The position numbers and the translations under genes are program-made. A DNA stretch of 35,609 nt from Longimicrobium terrae (GTDB lineage Bacteria > Gemmatimonadota > Gemmatimonadetes > Longimicrobiales > Longimicrobiaceae), in the NCBI RefSeq assembly GCF_014202995.1, contig NZ_JACHIA010000035.1:1-35609 (forward strand), in the 5' to 3' direction. The notes beneath the pieces are model-generated. The model was not told the origin of the DNA, ran no database searches, and saw only the letters and a list, made by a program, of their open reading frames with translations. Shown here piece by piece: positions 24,257-34,400 of this stretch (its first letter is position 1; each line of letters begins with the position of its first letter).

Positions 24257-25873
24257 TCAGCGGCCGGGCGTAAGGTCGAGGATGTGGCTGGACATGGGCG
24301 CGAGCGTGGGGACCGGGATCCACCCACGGATGCGGCCGTCCGCGCCCACCCGCAGCGCCGCCGCGGTCGCTCCCCCGAGAAGCGTCGCGGGGGCGTAGCG
24401 GCCGGCGGGGAGCACGCGGTCCGCCGAGGAGATCGTCACGCCCGCGGCGGGTGTAGCGCCCAGGTTGACGAGGACCAGCGCCACGCGCGCGCCGTCGCGG
24501 CGCAGGTAGGCGGCCACCGCGTCCGTGCTGGCGGTGAGAGGAACCAGTTCGCCCGCGCCCAATGCCAGACTCGAGGTGCGCAGGTGCACCAGCGCGCGGT
24601 AGTGGTTCAGCAGCGAGGCGGCGTCGGCGTCCTGCACCTGCACGTTGGCGGTCAGCGAATCCGGCTGCAGCGGCTCCCACGGCAGCCCGCGGGTGAAGCC
24701 GGCGCTGGGGCCGGTGGTCCACTGCATGGGCGTGCGCAGGCGCGGGTCCGGCTTGTCGCCGGTGATCCCGATCTCCTCGCCGTAGTACATGAACGGGATG
24801 CCCGGCATGGTGAGCATGAGCGTGGCGGCCACGCGTCCCTTGGCGAAGTCGCCGCGCAGGTCCGTCATGGCCCGCGTCTGGTCGTGGTTGCGCAGAAAGG
24901 GCGAAAAACGCTGCGCCGGAATGTCGCGCTGCAGCCGCATGATGGCGGGAAAGAGCGCCCGCGCCGATCCGCTCCGCGCGGCGTTGATCAGCGCGTCCGC
25001 GGCGTCAAAGGCAAAGTGCGAGTCCAACTGGTCGGGATAGTACGCGGGGAGCGAGCCCGTGCTGTCCATCACCTCGCCGACGGTAAAGGAGTTGGGCGCC
25101 ACCTGCCGCACGTACGCGGCGAATTCGCGCAGCACGGGGTGCACGCTGGGCGCGTTCTTCATCACCGGGCCATCCTCGGTCAGGTGCGCCACGGCGTCCA
25201 GGCGGAAACCATCCACCCCCATGTCCTGCAGCCAGTAGCGCGCGATGTTCTGCGCTTCGCGCCGCACGGCCGGGTTGCGGTAGTCCAGGTCCGGCATCTC
25301 ACGGACGAACAGGCCGAAGTAGTACTCGTCGCGGTTGTACGAGCGATGCCAGATCTCCTGCCCCCAAGGCCCGCGGCCTTCCGGCTTCGTCGGCGAAAGG
25401 CCGTACCACAACCGGTACGGGGAGTTGGGGTCGATGAGCGCCTGCTTGAAATACGGGTGGTCGCTGGAGCTGTGGTTCAGCACCAGGTCCACCAGAACGC
25501 GGATGCCGCGGCGGTGCGCCTCGGCCACGAGCCGCTTGAAGTCGTCGTTGGTGCCGTAATCGCGCTCCACCCGGTAGTAGTCCACCACGTCGTAGCCGTG
25601 GTAGCTGGGCGATTCCGCGATGGGCATCAGCCAGATGCAGTTGGCGCCCAGGTCGCGGCGCGACGCGGCGTCGCCGTCGTTGATGTAGTCCAGCTTTTCC
25701 GTCAGCCCGTTCAGGTCGCCGATGCCGTCGCCGTCGCTGTCGTAGAAGGAGCGGACGAACACCTCGTAGCAGACCGTGTTGTGGCTCCACCACGGGCGCT
25801 GCGCCGCCTGTGTGTGCGCGGCGGCGGGGACGCCCGCGAGCAGGGCGGCGAATACGGCGGCGGTACGCTTCAT
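24257..25873 (-). CDS. Secreted GH13 alpha-amylase-family enzyme
   Basis: A 538-residue protein with a signal peptide (about 1-24, AALLAGVPAAAHTQA). The catalytic residues are complete: nucleophile Asp226 (GFRLDAVAHL), acid/base Glu267 (TVGEVMD) and transition-state Asp331 (FLRNHDQTR). Conserved region I reads VLVDLVLNHSS; YEVFVRSFYDSDGDGIGD is a typical start of trehalose-synthase/oligoglucosidase-like GH13 members, and the loop DSDGDGIGD probably binds calcium. It cleaves alpha-1,4 (possibly transglycosylating) glucans outside the cytoplasm. ATG 25873 has GAGGAA upstream and starts the signal peptide. It lies 63 bases after the esterase-fold gene. Confidence 0.93.
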   Translation of the reverse strand: MKRTAAVFAALLAGVPAAAHTQAAQRPWWSHNTVCYEVFVRSFYDSDGDGIGDLNGLTEKLDYINDGDAASRRDLGANCIWLMPIAESPSYHGYDVVDYYRVERDYGTNDDFKRLVAEAHRRGIRVLVDLVLNHSSSDHPYFKQALIDPNSPYRLWYGLSPTKPEGRGPWGQEIWHRSYNRDEYYFGLFVREMPDLDYRNPAVRREAQNIARYWLQDMGVDGFRLDAVAHLTEDGPVMKNAPSVHPVLREFAAYVRQVAPNSFTVGEVMDSTGSLPAYYPDQLDSHFAFDAADALINAARSGSARALFPAIMRLQRDIPAQRFSPFLRNHDQTRAMTDLRGDFAKGRVAATLMLTMPGIPFMYYGEEIGITGDKPDPRLRTPMQWTTGPSAGFTRGLPWEPLQPDSLTANVQVQDADAASLLNHYRALVHLRTSSLALGAGELVPLTASTDAVAAYLRRDGARVALVLVNLGATPAAGVTISSADRVLPAGRYAPATLLGGATAAALRVGADGRIRGWIPVPTLAPMSSHILDLTPGR

Positions 25874-25936
25874 CAGGTTCCTCACGGGGTGGCGCGGCGC
25901 GGATGGCGCCGGTGAAAGTCGTTGCGGGGCCGGCAT

Positions 25937-27124
25937 CTATCGGGACGGACCGGCGGACGGGCGGGCGAAGAGCCAGCGGTACGCGGCGGGAAACTCGCGG
26001 CGCCAGAACCACTCCGCGTGCTCGCCGTCCGCGCGCAGCCCGGCGTACACGTCCGCGGCGGGGAAGCCGGCGGCGGCCAGCGAGTCCGCCATGCGCCGGT
26101 GGTCGTTCGCGTAGATGAGCGGCGTGTCGCCTTCGCGCTCGCCGGTGACCATGTAGATGCGCGGCTTCGGGCCGGGCGCGGCGCGCGGAAGGGCGTAGAT
26201 CTGCGGCGCGAACCAGAACGCGGGGGAAAACACGCCCGCGCGGCCGAACACCTCCGGATGGCGCAGCGCGGCGTACAGGGAGATGAGCCCGCCCATGCTG
26301 GAGCCCATCACGCCCGTATTCTCGCGCTCCGGCCGTGTTCGATAGTGGCTGTCGATGAACGGCTTGAGCGTCGAGGCGAGAAAGTCCGCGTACGCCTCCC
26401 CTTCTCCGCCGCCGTACCGCGTGTTGCGCCACGGAGAGTACTCGTCCAGCCGCCGCGCGCCGCCGTTGTCCACGCCCACCACGATGACGCCGGGATCGCC
26501 CGCGGCGCGCAGGCTGTCGAGCGCCTCGTCCACGCCCCACTCGCCCGCGAAGCTGGTGGCCGCGTCGAACAGGTTCTGCCCGTCGTGCATGTACAGGACG
26601 GGAAAGGAATCCGTCGAGGAGGCGTAGTCCGGCGGCAGGTAGATCCACACCCGCCGCGTGCGCCCCAGTTGCGGGATGGCGAACGCCGTGTTGAGCACGG
26701 AGACGGAGCGCGACGCGGTGGAGCGGCGCGGTGCGCGCGTGGCCGGGTTCACCCAGGCGGCGACCGCGCCGGTGTACGTCGCCGCGCCCGTGGCGGGAAC
26801 GGTGAAGGTACGGTTGGGCGCGTCGCCGCCGGCGCTGTCCGCCTCGGCTGCGTCCCACGAGCCGCGCGTGAACTTGAACGAGACCGGCCCGCGCACCTCG
26901 TCCGGGAGCGTGAGCGTGAGCGTGTACGCGCCCTCCGCCGCGTGCAGCCGGTACGCGGGCGCGGCGGGGTTCCATCCGTTGAAGCTCCCTGCCACATACA
27001 CCGGCGCATCCGCCGGCGTCGTCGCGGGAACCGCGACCCGCAGCGTCAGCTGCGCGCTCGCGGGAGCGGCGGCCAGCAGCAGCGCCGCGGCCGCGATCCG
27101 CGCGGCGGACCCGCTTCCCTTCAT
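25937..27124 (-). CDS. Secreted alpha/beta-hydrolase (esterase D family) with N-terminal starch-binding-like domain
   Basis: A 395-residue protein: signal peptide (1-24, ALLLAAAPASA), a CBM20/CBM48-like domain (about 28-115, VYVAGSFNGWNP), then a putative-esterase (PF00756) domain. The nucleophile is Ser276 in GVMGSSMGGLIS and the likely catalytic His is His369 in DGEHAEW; LYMHDGQNLFDA is typical of the family. Related proteins occur in starch and xylan loci; here the substrate-binding domain suggests action on modified or bound glucan, but deacylation of starch is not proved. The start at 27124 lies 11 bases after the GH97 stop, so the genes are in one operon. Confidence 0.88.
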   Translation of the reverse strand: MKGSGSAARIAAAALLLAAAPASAQLTLRVAVPATTPADAPVYVAGSFNGWNPAAPAYRLHAAEGAYTLTLTLPDEVRGPVSFKFTRGSWDAAEADSAGGDAPNRTFTVPATGAATYTGAVAAWVNPATRAPRRSTASRSVSVLNTAFAIPQLGRTRRVWIYLPPDYASSTDSFPVLYMHDGQNLFDAATSFAGEWGVDEALDSLRAAGDPGVIVVGVDNGGARRLDEYSPWRNTRYGGGEGEAYADFLASTLKPFIDSHYRTRPERENTGVMGSSMGGLISLYAALRHPEVFGRAGVFSPAFWFAPQIYALPRAAPGPKPRIYMVTGEREGDTPLIYANDHRRMADSLAAAGFPAADVYAGLRADGEHAEWFWRREFPAAYRWLFARPSAGPSR

Positions 27125-27135
27125 CCCCAGTGCCC

Positions 27136-29181
27136 TCAGCGGACGGCGCGGATGCGGACGGCTTGGCCGCCGCCGGGGGCCAGCAGCATGCTCAGCGTGG
27201 TCGCCGAGGTCACGTCCTGGCGGCGGATGGCGACGGGGAGCGGATTGTCGCGCCAGTTGGCGTCCGGGCCGTCGGCGTAGATCTCCGCCACGTACCGCTG
27301 TCCGGGGGTGAGGAAGCTGAGCGGAATGGCGAAGTTGCGCCCTTCCTCGTCCGTGATGGCGCCCAGGAACCAGTCTTCCGCGCCGCGCTGCTTGCGCGCG
27401 ACGACCACGTAATCGCCCACGCGGCCCTCCAGCACGCGCGTGGTGTCCCAGTCCACCGCCACGTCGCGGATGAACTGAAAGGCGGGCTGCCCGGCGTAGT
27501 TTTCCGGCAGGTCCGCCGCCATCTGCATGGGCGAGTACAGGACGACGTACAGCGCCAGCTGCTTGGCCAGCGTGGTGCGCGGGCGCGCCTCGTCCGGGCG
27601 GCGCGGCGTGCCGGTGGGGCGCTGGATGAGCAGGTCGAAGATGCCGGGGGTAAAGTCCATGGGCCCGGCCAGCATGCGCGTAAAGAACAGGATGGTTTCG
27701 TGCTCCGGCGGGTTGCCGCCTTCCCCGCCCCACGCGTTGTACTCCATGCCGCGCGAGCCTTCGCGCGACAGGTAATTGGGCCAGGTGCGGCGCTCGCCGG
27801 TGTCCTTGATGGGCTCGTGCACGTCCAGCATGATGCCGTAGCGCGCGGCGGTTTCCATCACCCGGCGGTGGTGGCGCACCATGTACTGGCCTTGGTGCGC
27901 GTGCCCTTCTTCCGTGCGGTCACCCACGTATCCAGTCTTGACCGCGCGCACGCCGACGCGGCTGTACAGCGCCATGGCGGAGTCCAGCTGCCGCTCATAG
28001 TTGCCGATCTTGGTGGCCGTTTCGTGGTGGCCGATGAGCGTGAGCCCGCGCTCCCGCGCGTATGCCGCCAAGCCGGGAAGGTCGAAGTCCGGATACGGCT
28101 GCGTGAACGAGAAGGTGGCCTGCATGGTGTTGAACCAGTCCTCGTCCCACCCCAGGTTCCACCCCTCCACCAGCGTACCGCCCAGCCCGTTGGCCGCGGC
28201 AAAGTCCAGGTACTGCCGCGTGTTCGCCGTCGTCGCGCCGTGGATGGGTCCCTGCCCCCACGTTTGCGTGTTGACGTGCATCCCCCACCAGATGCCGTTG
28301 TACTTCATCGGCGTGATCCACCGCGTGTCGGCGATGCGGCTGGGCGGGTTGAGCTTGAGGGTGAGGACGGAGGGGGCCAGGTCTTCCGGCCGGTCCGCCA
28401 ACTGGATGGTGCGCCACGGGGTGACGAACGGCGCCCGGCCGCGCACCGCCACGCCGTCCGCCCAGCGGGCCAGCGTGCTGCGGAGCGTGCGGTCGCCGGT
28501 GCGCGCCAGGTACATGCCGGCGTAGTCCACCAGGTTGGCTTCGTGGATGACGACCTGCACGCCGTTGCTCATCTGCAGCGTCAGCGGCGTCTGCACGCTG
28601 TCCAGCCGGCTGACGGGGCCGGAGGAGTACAGGATCTCCTGCCGGTCCGGCTCGGGGCGGTTGGAGGGGATCCACCATGCGCGCGCGTTGTCGGCAAGGG
28701 CGAACTCGGTGAGCTCCTCCATCATCTCGAAGTCCGCGAAGCCCGGGCTTTCCGCCACCTCGTAGCGAAAGGCGACGCCGTCCTCGAAGGCACGGAAGAC
28801 GACCGCGAAGCGGCGGTTGGGCGCGCGGTCCTCGGCCACGTTCACGCGCAGTTCGTTGTGGCGGTCGCGCACGCGCGCCACCTCGCCCCAGGGCTGCGTC
28901 CACGTCTGGTCCGCGGAATCGCGCGCGCTGCCGGCAATGCGCAGCCCGGCGCGCAGCGAATCCGCGCCGCGAAAGGCGAAGCCCAGGCGCGACGCGTTCA
29001 GCACCGGCTGTCCGTCGCGGCGCACGCCATAGTACAGCCCGCCGTCGCGCACCATGACGGAGATCTCGTTGCGCCCGTCCGGCGACCGCACCCGCAGCGT
29101 GTCCTGCGCCTGCGCGGCGGACGCGCACACCATCGCCGAAGCCGCCAGCGCGCGGGCCAGCAAGCGCACCCTTCCGTACAT
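27136..29181 (-). CDS. susB: GH97 inverting alpha-glucosidase (SusB type)
   Basis: A 681-residue secreted enzyme: signal peptide (to about AQAQ), N-terminal beta-sandwich, (beta/alpha)8 barrel, C-terminal beta domain. Residues matching Glu391, Glu439, Glu508 and Glu532 of Bacteroides SusB appear as Glu339 (LVEGWNLG), Glu387 (GHHETATK), Glu456 (DVHEPIKDTG) and Glu480 (RGMEYNAWGG), at exactly the same spacings. The retaining branch has a nucleophile Asp; here that position reads VKTGYVG, so the inverting mechanism is indicated. It hydrolyses maltodextrins to glucose in the periplasm. The second ATG, 29181, has GAGGAG 7 bases upstream; the first, at 29187, lies too close to it. Two hairpins sit in the leader. 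Confidence 0.93.
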   Translation of the reverse strand: MYGRVRLLARALAASAMVCASAAQAQDTLRVRSPDGRNEISVMVRDGGLYYGVRRDGQPVLNASRLGFAFRGADSLRAGLRIAGSARDSADQTWTQPWGEVARVRDRHNELRVNVAEDRAPNRRFAVVFRAFEDGVAFRYEVAESPGFADFEMMEELTEFALADNARAWWIPSNRPEPDRQEILYSSGPVSRLDSVQTPLTLQMSNGVQVVIHEANLVDYAGMYLARTGDRTLRSTLARWADGVAVRGRAPFVTPWRTIQLADRPEDLAPSVLTLKLNPPSRIADTRWITPMKYNGIWWGMHVNTQTWGQGPIHGATTANTRQYLDFAAANGLGGTLVEGWNLGWDEDWFNTMQATFSFTQPYPDFDLPGLAAYARERGLTLIGHHETATKIGNYERQLDSAMALYSRVGVRAVKTGYVGDRTEEGHAHQGQYMVRHHRRVMETAARYGIMLDVHEPIKDTGERRTWPNYLSREGSRGMEYNAWGGEGGNPPEHETILFFTRMLAGPMDFTPGIFDLLIQRPTGTPRRPDEARPRTTLAKQLALYVVLYSPMQMAADLPENYAGQPAFQFIRDVAVDWDTTRVLEGRVGDYVVVARKQRGAEDWFLGAITDEEGRNFAIPLSFLTPGQRYVAEIYADGPDANWRDNPLPVAIRRQDVTSATTLSMLLAPGGGQAVRIRAVR

Positions 29182-29741
29182 CCGCATTCTCCTCGATCCG
29201 TGTCGTAAGCCGGCGCCCGCTGGCGCCGGTCAATCAACCGTCGTCCCGAGGGACGACAAAACGCGCCGCGGTCAGCGCTCCGAACCATCCGTCACCCCGG
29301 GAACGGCGGACGCATCCGCGGCTCGTGCGGATGACGCCTCACCCAGGAGCGGAGGGACGCTCCGAGATGGGTCCGAAAACCGTCCGTCGCGCCCGACGCG
29401 GCGGGACGCGCGAAGCTGGCGCCTGAAAGCCATCCGCCGGCTGGGGACGGCGGGCGCGTCCGCGGGTTGCCGCCACGCGTGAGGGATTCGCGCCCGTAGG
29501 GCCGAGAACCCGGTTCGCGCGTGCATCGAACCCGCTCCACAAACTCAACCATGGCGCGAACCGGGGGCTCGGCGCCGTTGGCAACAGCTGTATCGTTGCC
29601 TACGGCGCGCGAAGCCCGACCCGGAGCGCAGCGGAGGGGCACGCCCAGGGAAGTGCGTGAGTGCTGGGTGCGTGAGTGCGTGAACAGCAGTGCTCAGTGC
29701 CCGGTGCTCAGGGTCCAGTCCGGCGATTCGTCACCACTCAC
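29182..29741. other. Untranslated gap between the enzyme genes and susD
   Basis: About 560 bases without a supported gene. Next to GH97 are two perfect hairpins: 29210-29217 with 29222-29229, and 29240-29247 with 29250-29257. Farther away, 29650-29710 holds near-repeats of GTGCGTGAGTGC and AGTGCTCAGTGC. A promoter for the enzyme operon is expected but not identified. Confidence 0.45.
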
Positions 29742-29774
29742 AAAAGGAGACGCGGGGCGGTCAGACCCCGCGTC
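29742..29774 (-). terminator. Rho-independent terminator of susCD
   Basis: On the minus strand a 9-bp GC-rich stem (29766-29774 with 29749-29757) is followed by TCTCCTTTTG, a fair T-tract. Confidence 0.7.
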
Positions 29775-29780
29775 CCGATC

Positions 29781-29810
29781 GCGCTCTCCCGGGACATCCC
29801 CGGAGAGCGC
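29781..29810 (-). terminator. Stem-loop directly after susD
   Basis: A 9-bp stem (29781-29789 with 29802-29810), extendable inward, begins 10 bases after the susD stop and just before the terminator at 29742-29774. Together they form a tandem hairpin that could protect or end the susCD transcript. Confidence 0.6.
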
Positions 29811-29820
29811 GGGACAACCG

Positions 29821-31404
29821 TCAGTACCCGGGGTTCTGCTTGAGCAGCGGGTTGGCCAGCAGCTCCGAAGACGGAATGGGATACAGGTTCAGGAACGCCG
29901 CCGTGGTGCGCCCCGCCTGCGTGCCGCCCTTCCACGTCCACACGCCGTTTTCAGTGAACTGGTTATATCGCACCAGGTCCGTGCGGCGGTGCGCCTCCCA
30001 GAACAGCTCGCGCGCCCGCTCGTCCAGAATGAAGCCCAGCGTGAGCTGCGCGTCGGCGATGTTGCCCGCCGCGCTGCCGTACGCGCGCTGCCGCAGCGCG
30101 TTCACGTAGGTGAGCGCCTGCCCGCGGGTGCCGCCGCCGCCGCGCAGCACCGCCTCGGCGTACATCAGGTACGCGTCGGCCAGGCGGAACATGGGAAAGT
30201 CCGTGTCCGGAAAGCTGGCGCTGGCGCCCGGCGCGCCGGACGACGTCACGTTGCGGTACTTGGGCGCGCCCGGCCCCTGCGTGAAGTTGCTCAGGTCGGC
30301 GATGGCCATGGAGTCCTGGCCGCGCGTAAAGAAGACGCGCGAACGCCGGTCCGGCCCGCCGCTGCCGCCGGGGAACAGGCGGAACAGCTCCGGACGCGCG
30401 CGCAGGCCGCCCCACCCGCCGTCCACGCCGTAGTCCGCCGCGTTCATGGCGCCGCCGATGGAGGCGTGCACCAGAAAGGTCATGCCGCCCCACGTGCGGG
30501 TGCTCTGCCCGTCGAACGGCACCGGAAAAATCATCTCCGGCGACGTGTGGTTGTCCGCCAGAAAGAGGTGCTGGTAGCTGGGGTCCAGCTGGTACGCGTT
30601 GCTGGTGATGACGGCCTCGGCGGCCGCGCGCGCCTCGGCGTAGCGCGGGGTGCCGGTGTACACTGCGGCGTTCAGGTACACCTTGGCCAGCAGCATCTGC
30701 AGCGCACCCTGGTCCGCCCGGCCGTACTGCGCCTCGCCCACGGTCGGAAGGTCGCCCTTGATCTCGTTCAGCTCGGCGACGATGAAGTCGAAGATCTCCT
30801 GCCGCGTGTTCTGCGCGGGGGGCTCCACCCCGGTGCGGTCCTCGCGCACCAGCGGAATGGGGCCGTACAGGTCCATGCCGTGCCAGTAGCTGAGCGCGCG
30901 CAGAAAGCGCGCTTCGGCGCGGTACTGCTTCACCAGCGTGCGCAGCTCCGGGCTGGCGTTGCGCGACGCCAGCTTGGCGTCCGACGCTTCGCGCAGGAAC
31001 TCGTTGGCCAGCGCCACCTGAAAGAAGATGCGGTAGTACAGCGCCGTGGTGAACTGGTTGGCCGGCCCCCACTGCTGCCGGTTCAGTTCGGGGAGCCCCG
31101 CGTCGCCCCACCCCACCACCGCCTCGTCCGTGGGCAGCTCCTCCAGTTGCCACAGCTGGCGGACGTACTGCGAGAATCCCTCGTCCACCCCGGCCACGTC
31201 GCCGGCGCCGTCAGGCCCCTGCTGCCCGGTGACGGACAGGCCCGCGTACAGCTTGGCCAGAAAGGCCTGGTACGCGCCGGGGTCGTTGAAGACGGTGCCG
31301 CCGCTGACGGTGCTCACCGGTTCCGTGGTGATGTCGGTGCAGCCCGCCGCGCCCAGGAGCAGGCCGGCCGCCACCGCGAGCACTCTGCATGACTTGCTGT
31401 TCAT
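29821..31404 (-). CDS. susD: SusD/RagB-family outer-membrane lipoprotein
   Basis: A 527-residue surface lipoprotein that captures oligosaccharides and forms the lid on SusC. The signal peptide ends with lipobox AAGC (Cys22). The N-terminal TPR-like helical part (YYRIFFQVALANEFL, YRAEARFLRALSYWHGMDLYG) and C-terminal block (FPMFRLADAYLMYAEAVLRGG, RELFWEAHRRTDLVRYNQF, NLYPIPSSEL) are typical. Length is within the family's 500-650. ATG 31404 has AAGGAA upstream. It starts 34 bases after susC, and stem-loops follow directly. Ligand identity (maltodextrin) is inferred from the amylase and GH97 genes. Confidence 0.95.
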   Translation of the reverse strand: MNSKSCRVLAVAAGLLLGAAGCTDITTEPVSTVSGGTVFNDPGAYQAFLAKLYAGLSVTGQQGPDGAGDVAGVDEGFSQYVRQLWQLEELPTDEAVVGWGDAGLPELNRQQWGPANQFTTALYYRIFFQVALANEFLREASDAKLASRNASPELRTLVKQYRAEARFLRALSYWHGMDLYGPIPLVREDRTGVEPPAQNTRQEIFDFIVAELNEIKGDLPTVGEAQYGRADQGALQMLLAKVYLNAAVYTGTPRYAEARAAAEAVITSNAYQLDPSYQHLFLADNHTSPEMIFPVPFDGQSTRTWGGMTFLVHASIGGAMNAADYGVDGGWGGLRARPELFRLFPGGSGGPDRRSRVFFTRGQDSMAIADLSNFTQGPGAPKYRNVTSSGAPGASASFPDTDFPMFRLADAYLMYAEAVLRGGGGTRGQALTYVNALRQRAYGSAAGNIADAQLTLGFILDERARELFWEAHRRTDLVRYNQFTENGVWTWKGGTQAGRTTAAFLNLYPIPSSELLANPLLKQNPGY

Positions 31405-31438
31405 GGCTGTTCCTTCTCGTCCGTGTAGAAGTGCCCGC

Positions 31439-34400
31439 TCAGAACCCGAGGCTCACGCCGGCCGAAAAGGTCCGGGAGCGCGGGTAGATGTTGTTGTCGA
31501 TGCCGTTGAGCCCCGCCGTGGGGTCCACGCCGCTGTAGCCGGTGACGGTAAAGGCGTTCTGCACGGTGCCGTACACGCGCGCCCGCTGCACCCCGCGCAC
31601 GACGGGGAGCGTCCAGCCCAGCGTGACGTTGTCCATGCGCAGGAACGACGCGTCTTCCACGTACACGTCCGAAAAGAACTGCGGCGCCATGAAGCCGTAT
31701 TCCAGCACCGAGGCGTGCAGGTTGGTGAGGCCGCCCGCGTTCTTGAGGGCGTTGTAGTAGCCCTGGTTGCTCGCCTGGTTGTTGTAGACGTAGTTGCCCA
31801 GGTTGGCGCGCAGGGTAAAGCTCAGGTCCAGGCTGCGGAAGCCGAACTGCGAGGTGTGGCCGAACAGCCACTCCGGGGCCGGGCTGCGGAAGGCGGCGCG
31901 GTCGTCCTGCGTGATCTTGCCGTCCTCGTTGCGGTCCTGGTACAGGTCCAGGTCGTCCAGCGTGCCGTCGCCGTTGACGTCGGAGTAGACCGGCCGGCCG
32001 CGGCTGTCGCGGTTGTGGTGGTAGACAAAGAACGAGTTGATCGGGTTGCCCGGCTGCAGCACCTGGATGCGGCTGCCCTGCCCGCCCGCGATGTCGCCCA
32101 CCTCGATGGTCTGCGATCCGGAGCCCGCGTTCACCCGCAGCAGCTCGTTGTGGTTGCGCGCCGCGTTGAAGCTGGCGTCGTAGCGGAAGCCGTCGCGGCC
32201 GCCGTCCAGCACGCGGGCATTGATGCTGAACTCCACGCCCTGGTTGCGCACGCTGCCCACGTTGGTGGTTACGAAGTTGGACACGTAGGTGCCCGCCGCC
32301 ACCGGGACGCGGAAGATCAGGTCGTCCGTGTCCTTGTGGTAGTATTCCACCGCGCCGGTCAGGCGGTCGTTGAACAGGCCGTAGTCAAGGCCCAGGTTGT
32401 ACGAGGTCGTTTCTTCCCACTTGATGTCGGGGTCCACCGCCGTGGGGCGGATGGTGGTGACGAACTCGTTGCCGAACTGCACCCGGGTAAAGGCGTCGCC
32501 GTAGCGGTAGTCGGGCACCCACAGGTAGTCGCCGATGGCCTGGTTGCCGTTCACGCCCCACGAGCCGCGCAGCTTGAGGTCCGACACCCACTCCACGTTG
32601 TCCATGAAGCCCTCGTCCGACACGCGCCAGGCCAGCGCCGCGGCGGGAAAGGTGCCCCACTGGTTGCCGGGCGCAAAGCGCGACGAGCCGTCGCGGCGCA
32701 CGCTCAGCGTAAGCAGGTAGCGGTCGGCCAGCGTGTAGTTCACCCGGCCGAAGAACGAGGCCAGCTTGTTGTCGCGCACGCTCAGCCGCGACACCACTTC
32801 CTGGGCGGAGGGCACGCCGTTGGGGCCCAGCAGGTCGGTGCTCAGCCCGCGCGCCTGAAAGAAGGGCGACTCGGCGTGCGTGCTCTCGTACGAGTAGCCC
32901 GCCGTGGCGTCGATGTCGCTGTTCCACCGCGCGATGCGGCTGGTGTAGTTGGCGAACGCGTCGATGACGCCGGTGTTTTCGTCCGGGGTGCTGCGGCTGA
33001 TCTGGCCCGTGGGGCACGGCGGATCGGACGCGCCGCGCGAGCAGGTGGTGCGGTTTTCAATCTGCGCCTGCAGCGTGCTGGGCAGGAATCCGCGGCGCTC
33101 CGACTGCGCGGCGTCGTAGCCGATGCGCAGCGTGGCTGCGATCTGCTCCAGGAAGGGAAGGCGGTACTGCGCCTCCAGGCTGCCGATGCTGCGGTACGTG
33201 GTGCCGTCGTCCAGTGCCAGCGCCAGCTCCGCCACCGGGTTGTTGGGCGCCAGCGGCAGGCTGGAGGGCTGCTCGAACCAGCCGCCCTGCGCGTTGCGGA
33301 TGGGCTGCGTGGGGTCGAACACGGTGGCCGCGCCCAGCACGCCGCCGGGGGTGAACTGGTCCTTGGTGCGGGCGCCGCGCACGGTGGCGCGCACGTTGAG
33401 CCGGTTGGCGAACAGGCGGTGGTTGTAGTTCAGCGCGCCCGAAAGCCGCTCGGTGCTGCTCCCCCGCAGCACGCCTTCCTGGTCCAGGTAGCCCAGCGAC
33501 AGGCGGTAGTTCATGTTGTCGCCGCTGCCGGCCACGGCGAACTGGTGCTCCTGCCCCACGCCGTTGCGCTGCACCGCGTCGCGCCAGTCGGTGCTGGTGC
33601 TCCCCAGCAGGTTCATGCGCTCCGGCGCAAACTCCTGCACCACGCCGCGGAACTGCTCGGTGCTCAGAAAGTCCGGCTCGCCCACGATGCGCGAGGTGCT
33701 GAACGAGTTGCTGTACTCGAAGTTGGCGCCCTGCGTCCCCGTCTTGGTCTCGATGATCACCACGCCGTTGGCGCCGCGCGAGCCGTAGATGGCCGTGGAC
33801 GACGCGTCCTTGAGCACGGTGACGCGCGCGATGTCGTTGGGATTGATGAAGTTCAGCGGATTGCGCCCGGCGCTCAGCCCGCCGCCCGCGGCCAGCGGCA
33901 CGCCGTCCACCACGAACAGGGGCTCGTTGCTGGCGTTGACGGAGGTGCCGCCGCGGATGCGGATGTTCATGCCGCCGCCGGGCTCGCCGTTGTCCACCAC
34001 CTGCACGCCGGCCACCTTGGACTGAATGAGCTGCTCCGGGCTCACCACGCGGCCGGTGTTGAACTCGCCCGGCGACACGGCGGCCACCGAACCGGTCACG
34101 TCGCGCACGCGGCGCTGGCCGTAGCCCACGGCCACCACGCTCTCCAGCACCACGGCCTGGCCGGGGGTCAGGGCGATTTCCACGGTCGCGGTTCCGCCCG
34201 CGGCCACGGTCACGGACTGGGTGGCGGGGGTGTAGCTGATGCGGCTGACGCGCACGGTGTAGCTGCCCGCGGGAATGCCCGCGATGCTGAACCGCCCGTC
34301 GGGGCCGGTGGTGGCGTTGCGCGACGCCACGCTCACGCCGGCGCCGGCCAGCGGCTCCTGCGTGGCGGCGTCCACGACCCGGCCGGCGATGGTTCCTGGG

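Noticed and set aside
29650-29712. Short GTGCGTGAGTGC-like repeats considered as a CRISPR or tandem array
   Set aside because: Units are imperfect, unequal in length and lack unique spacers; no cas genes nearby.
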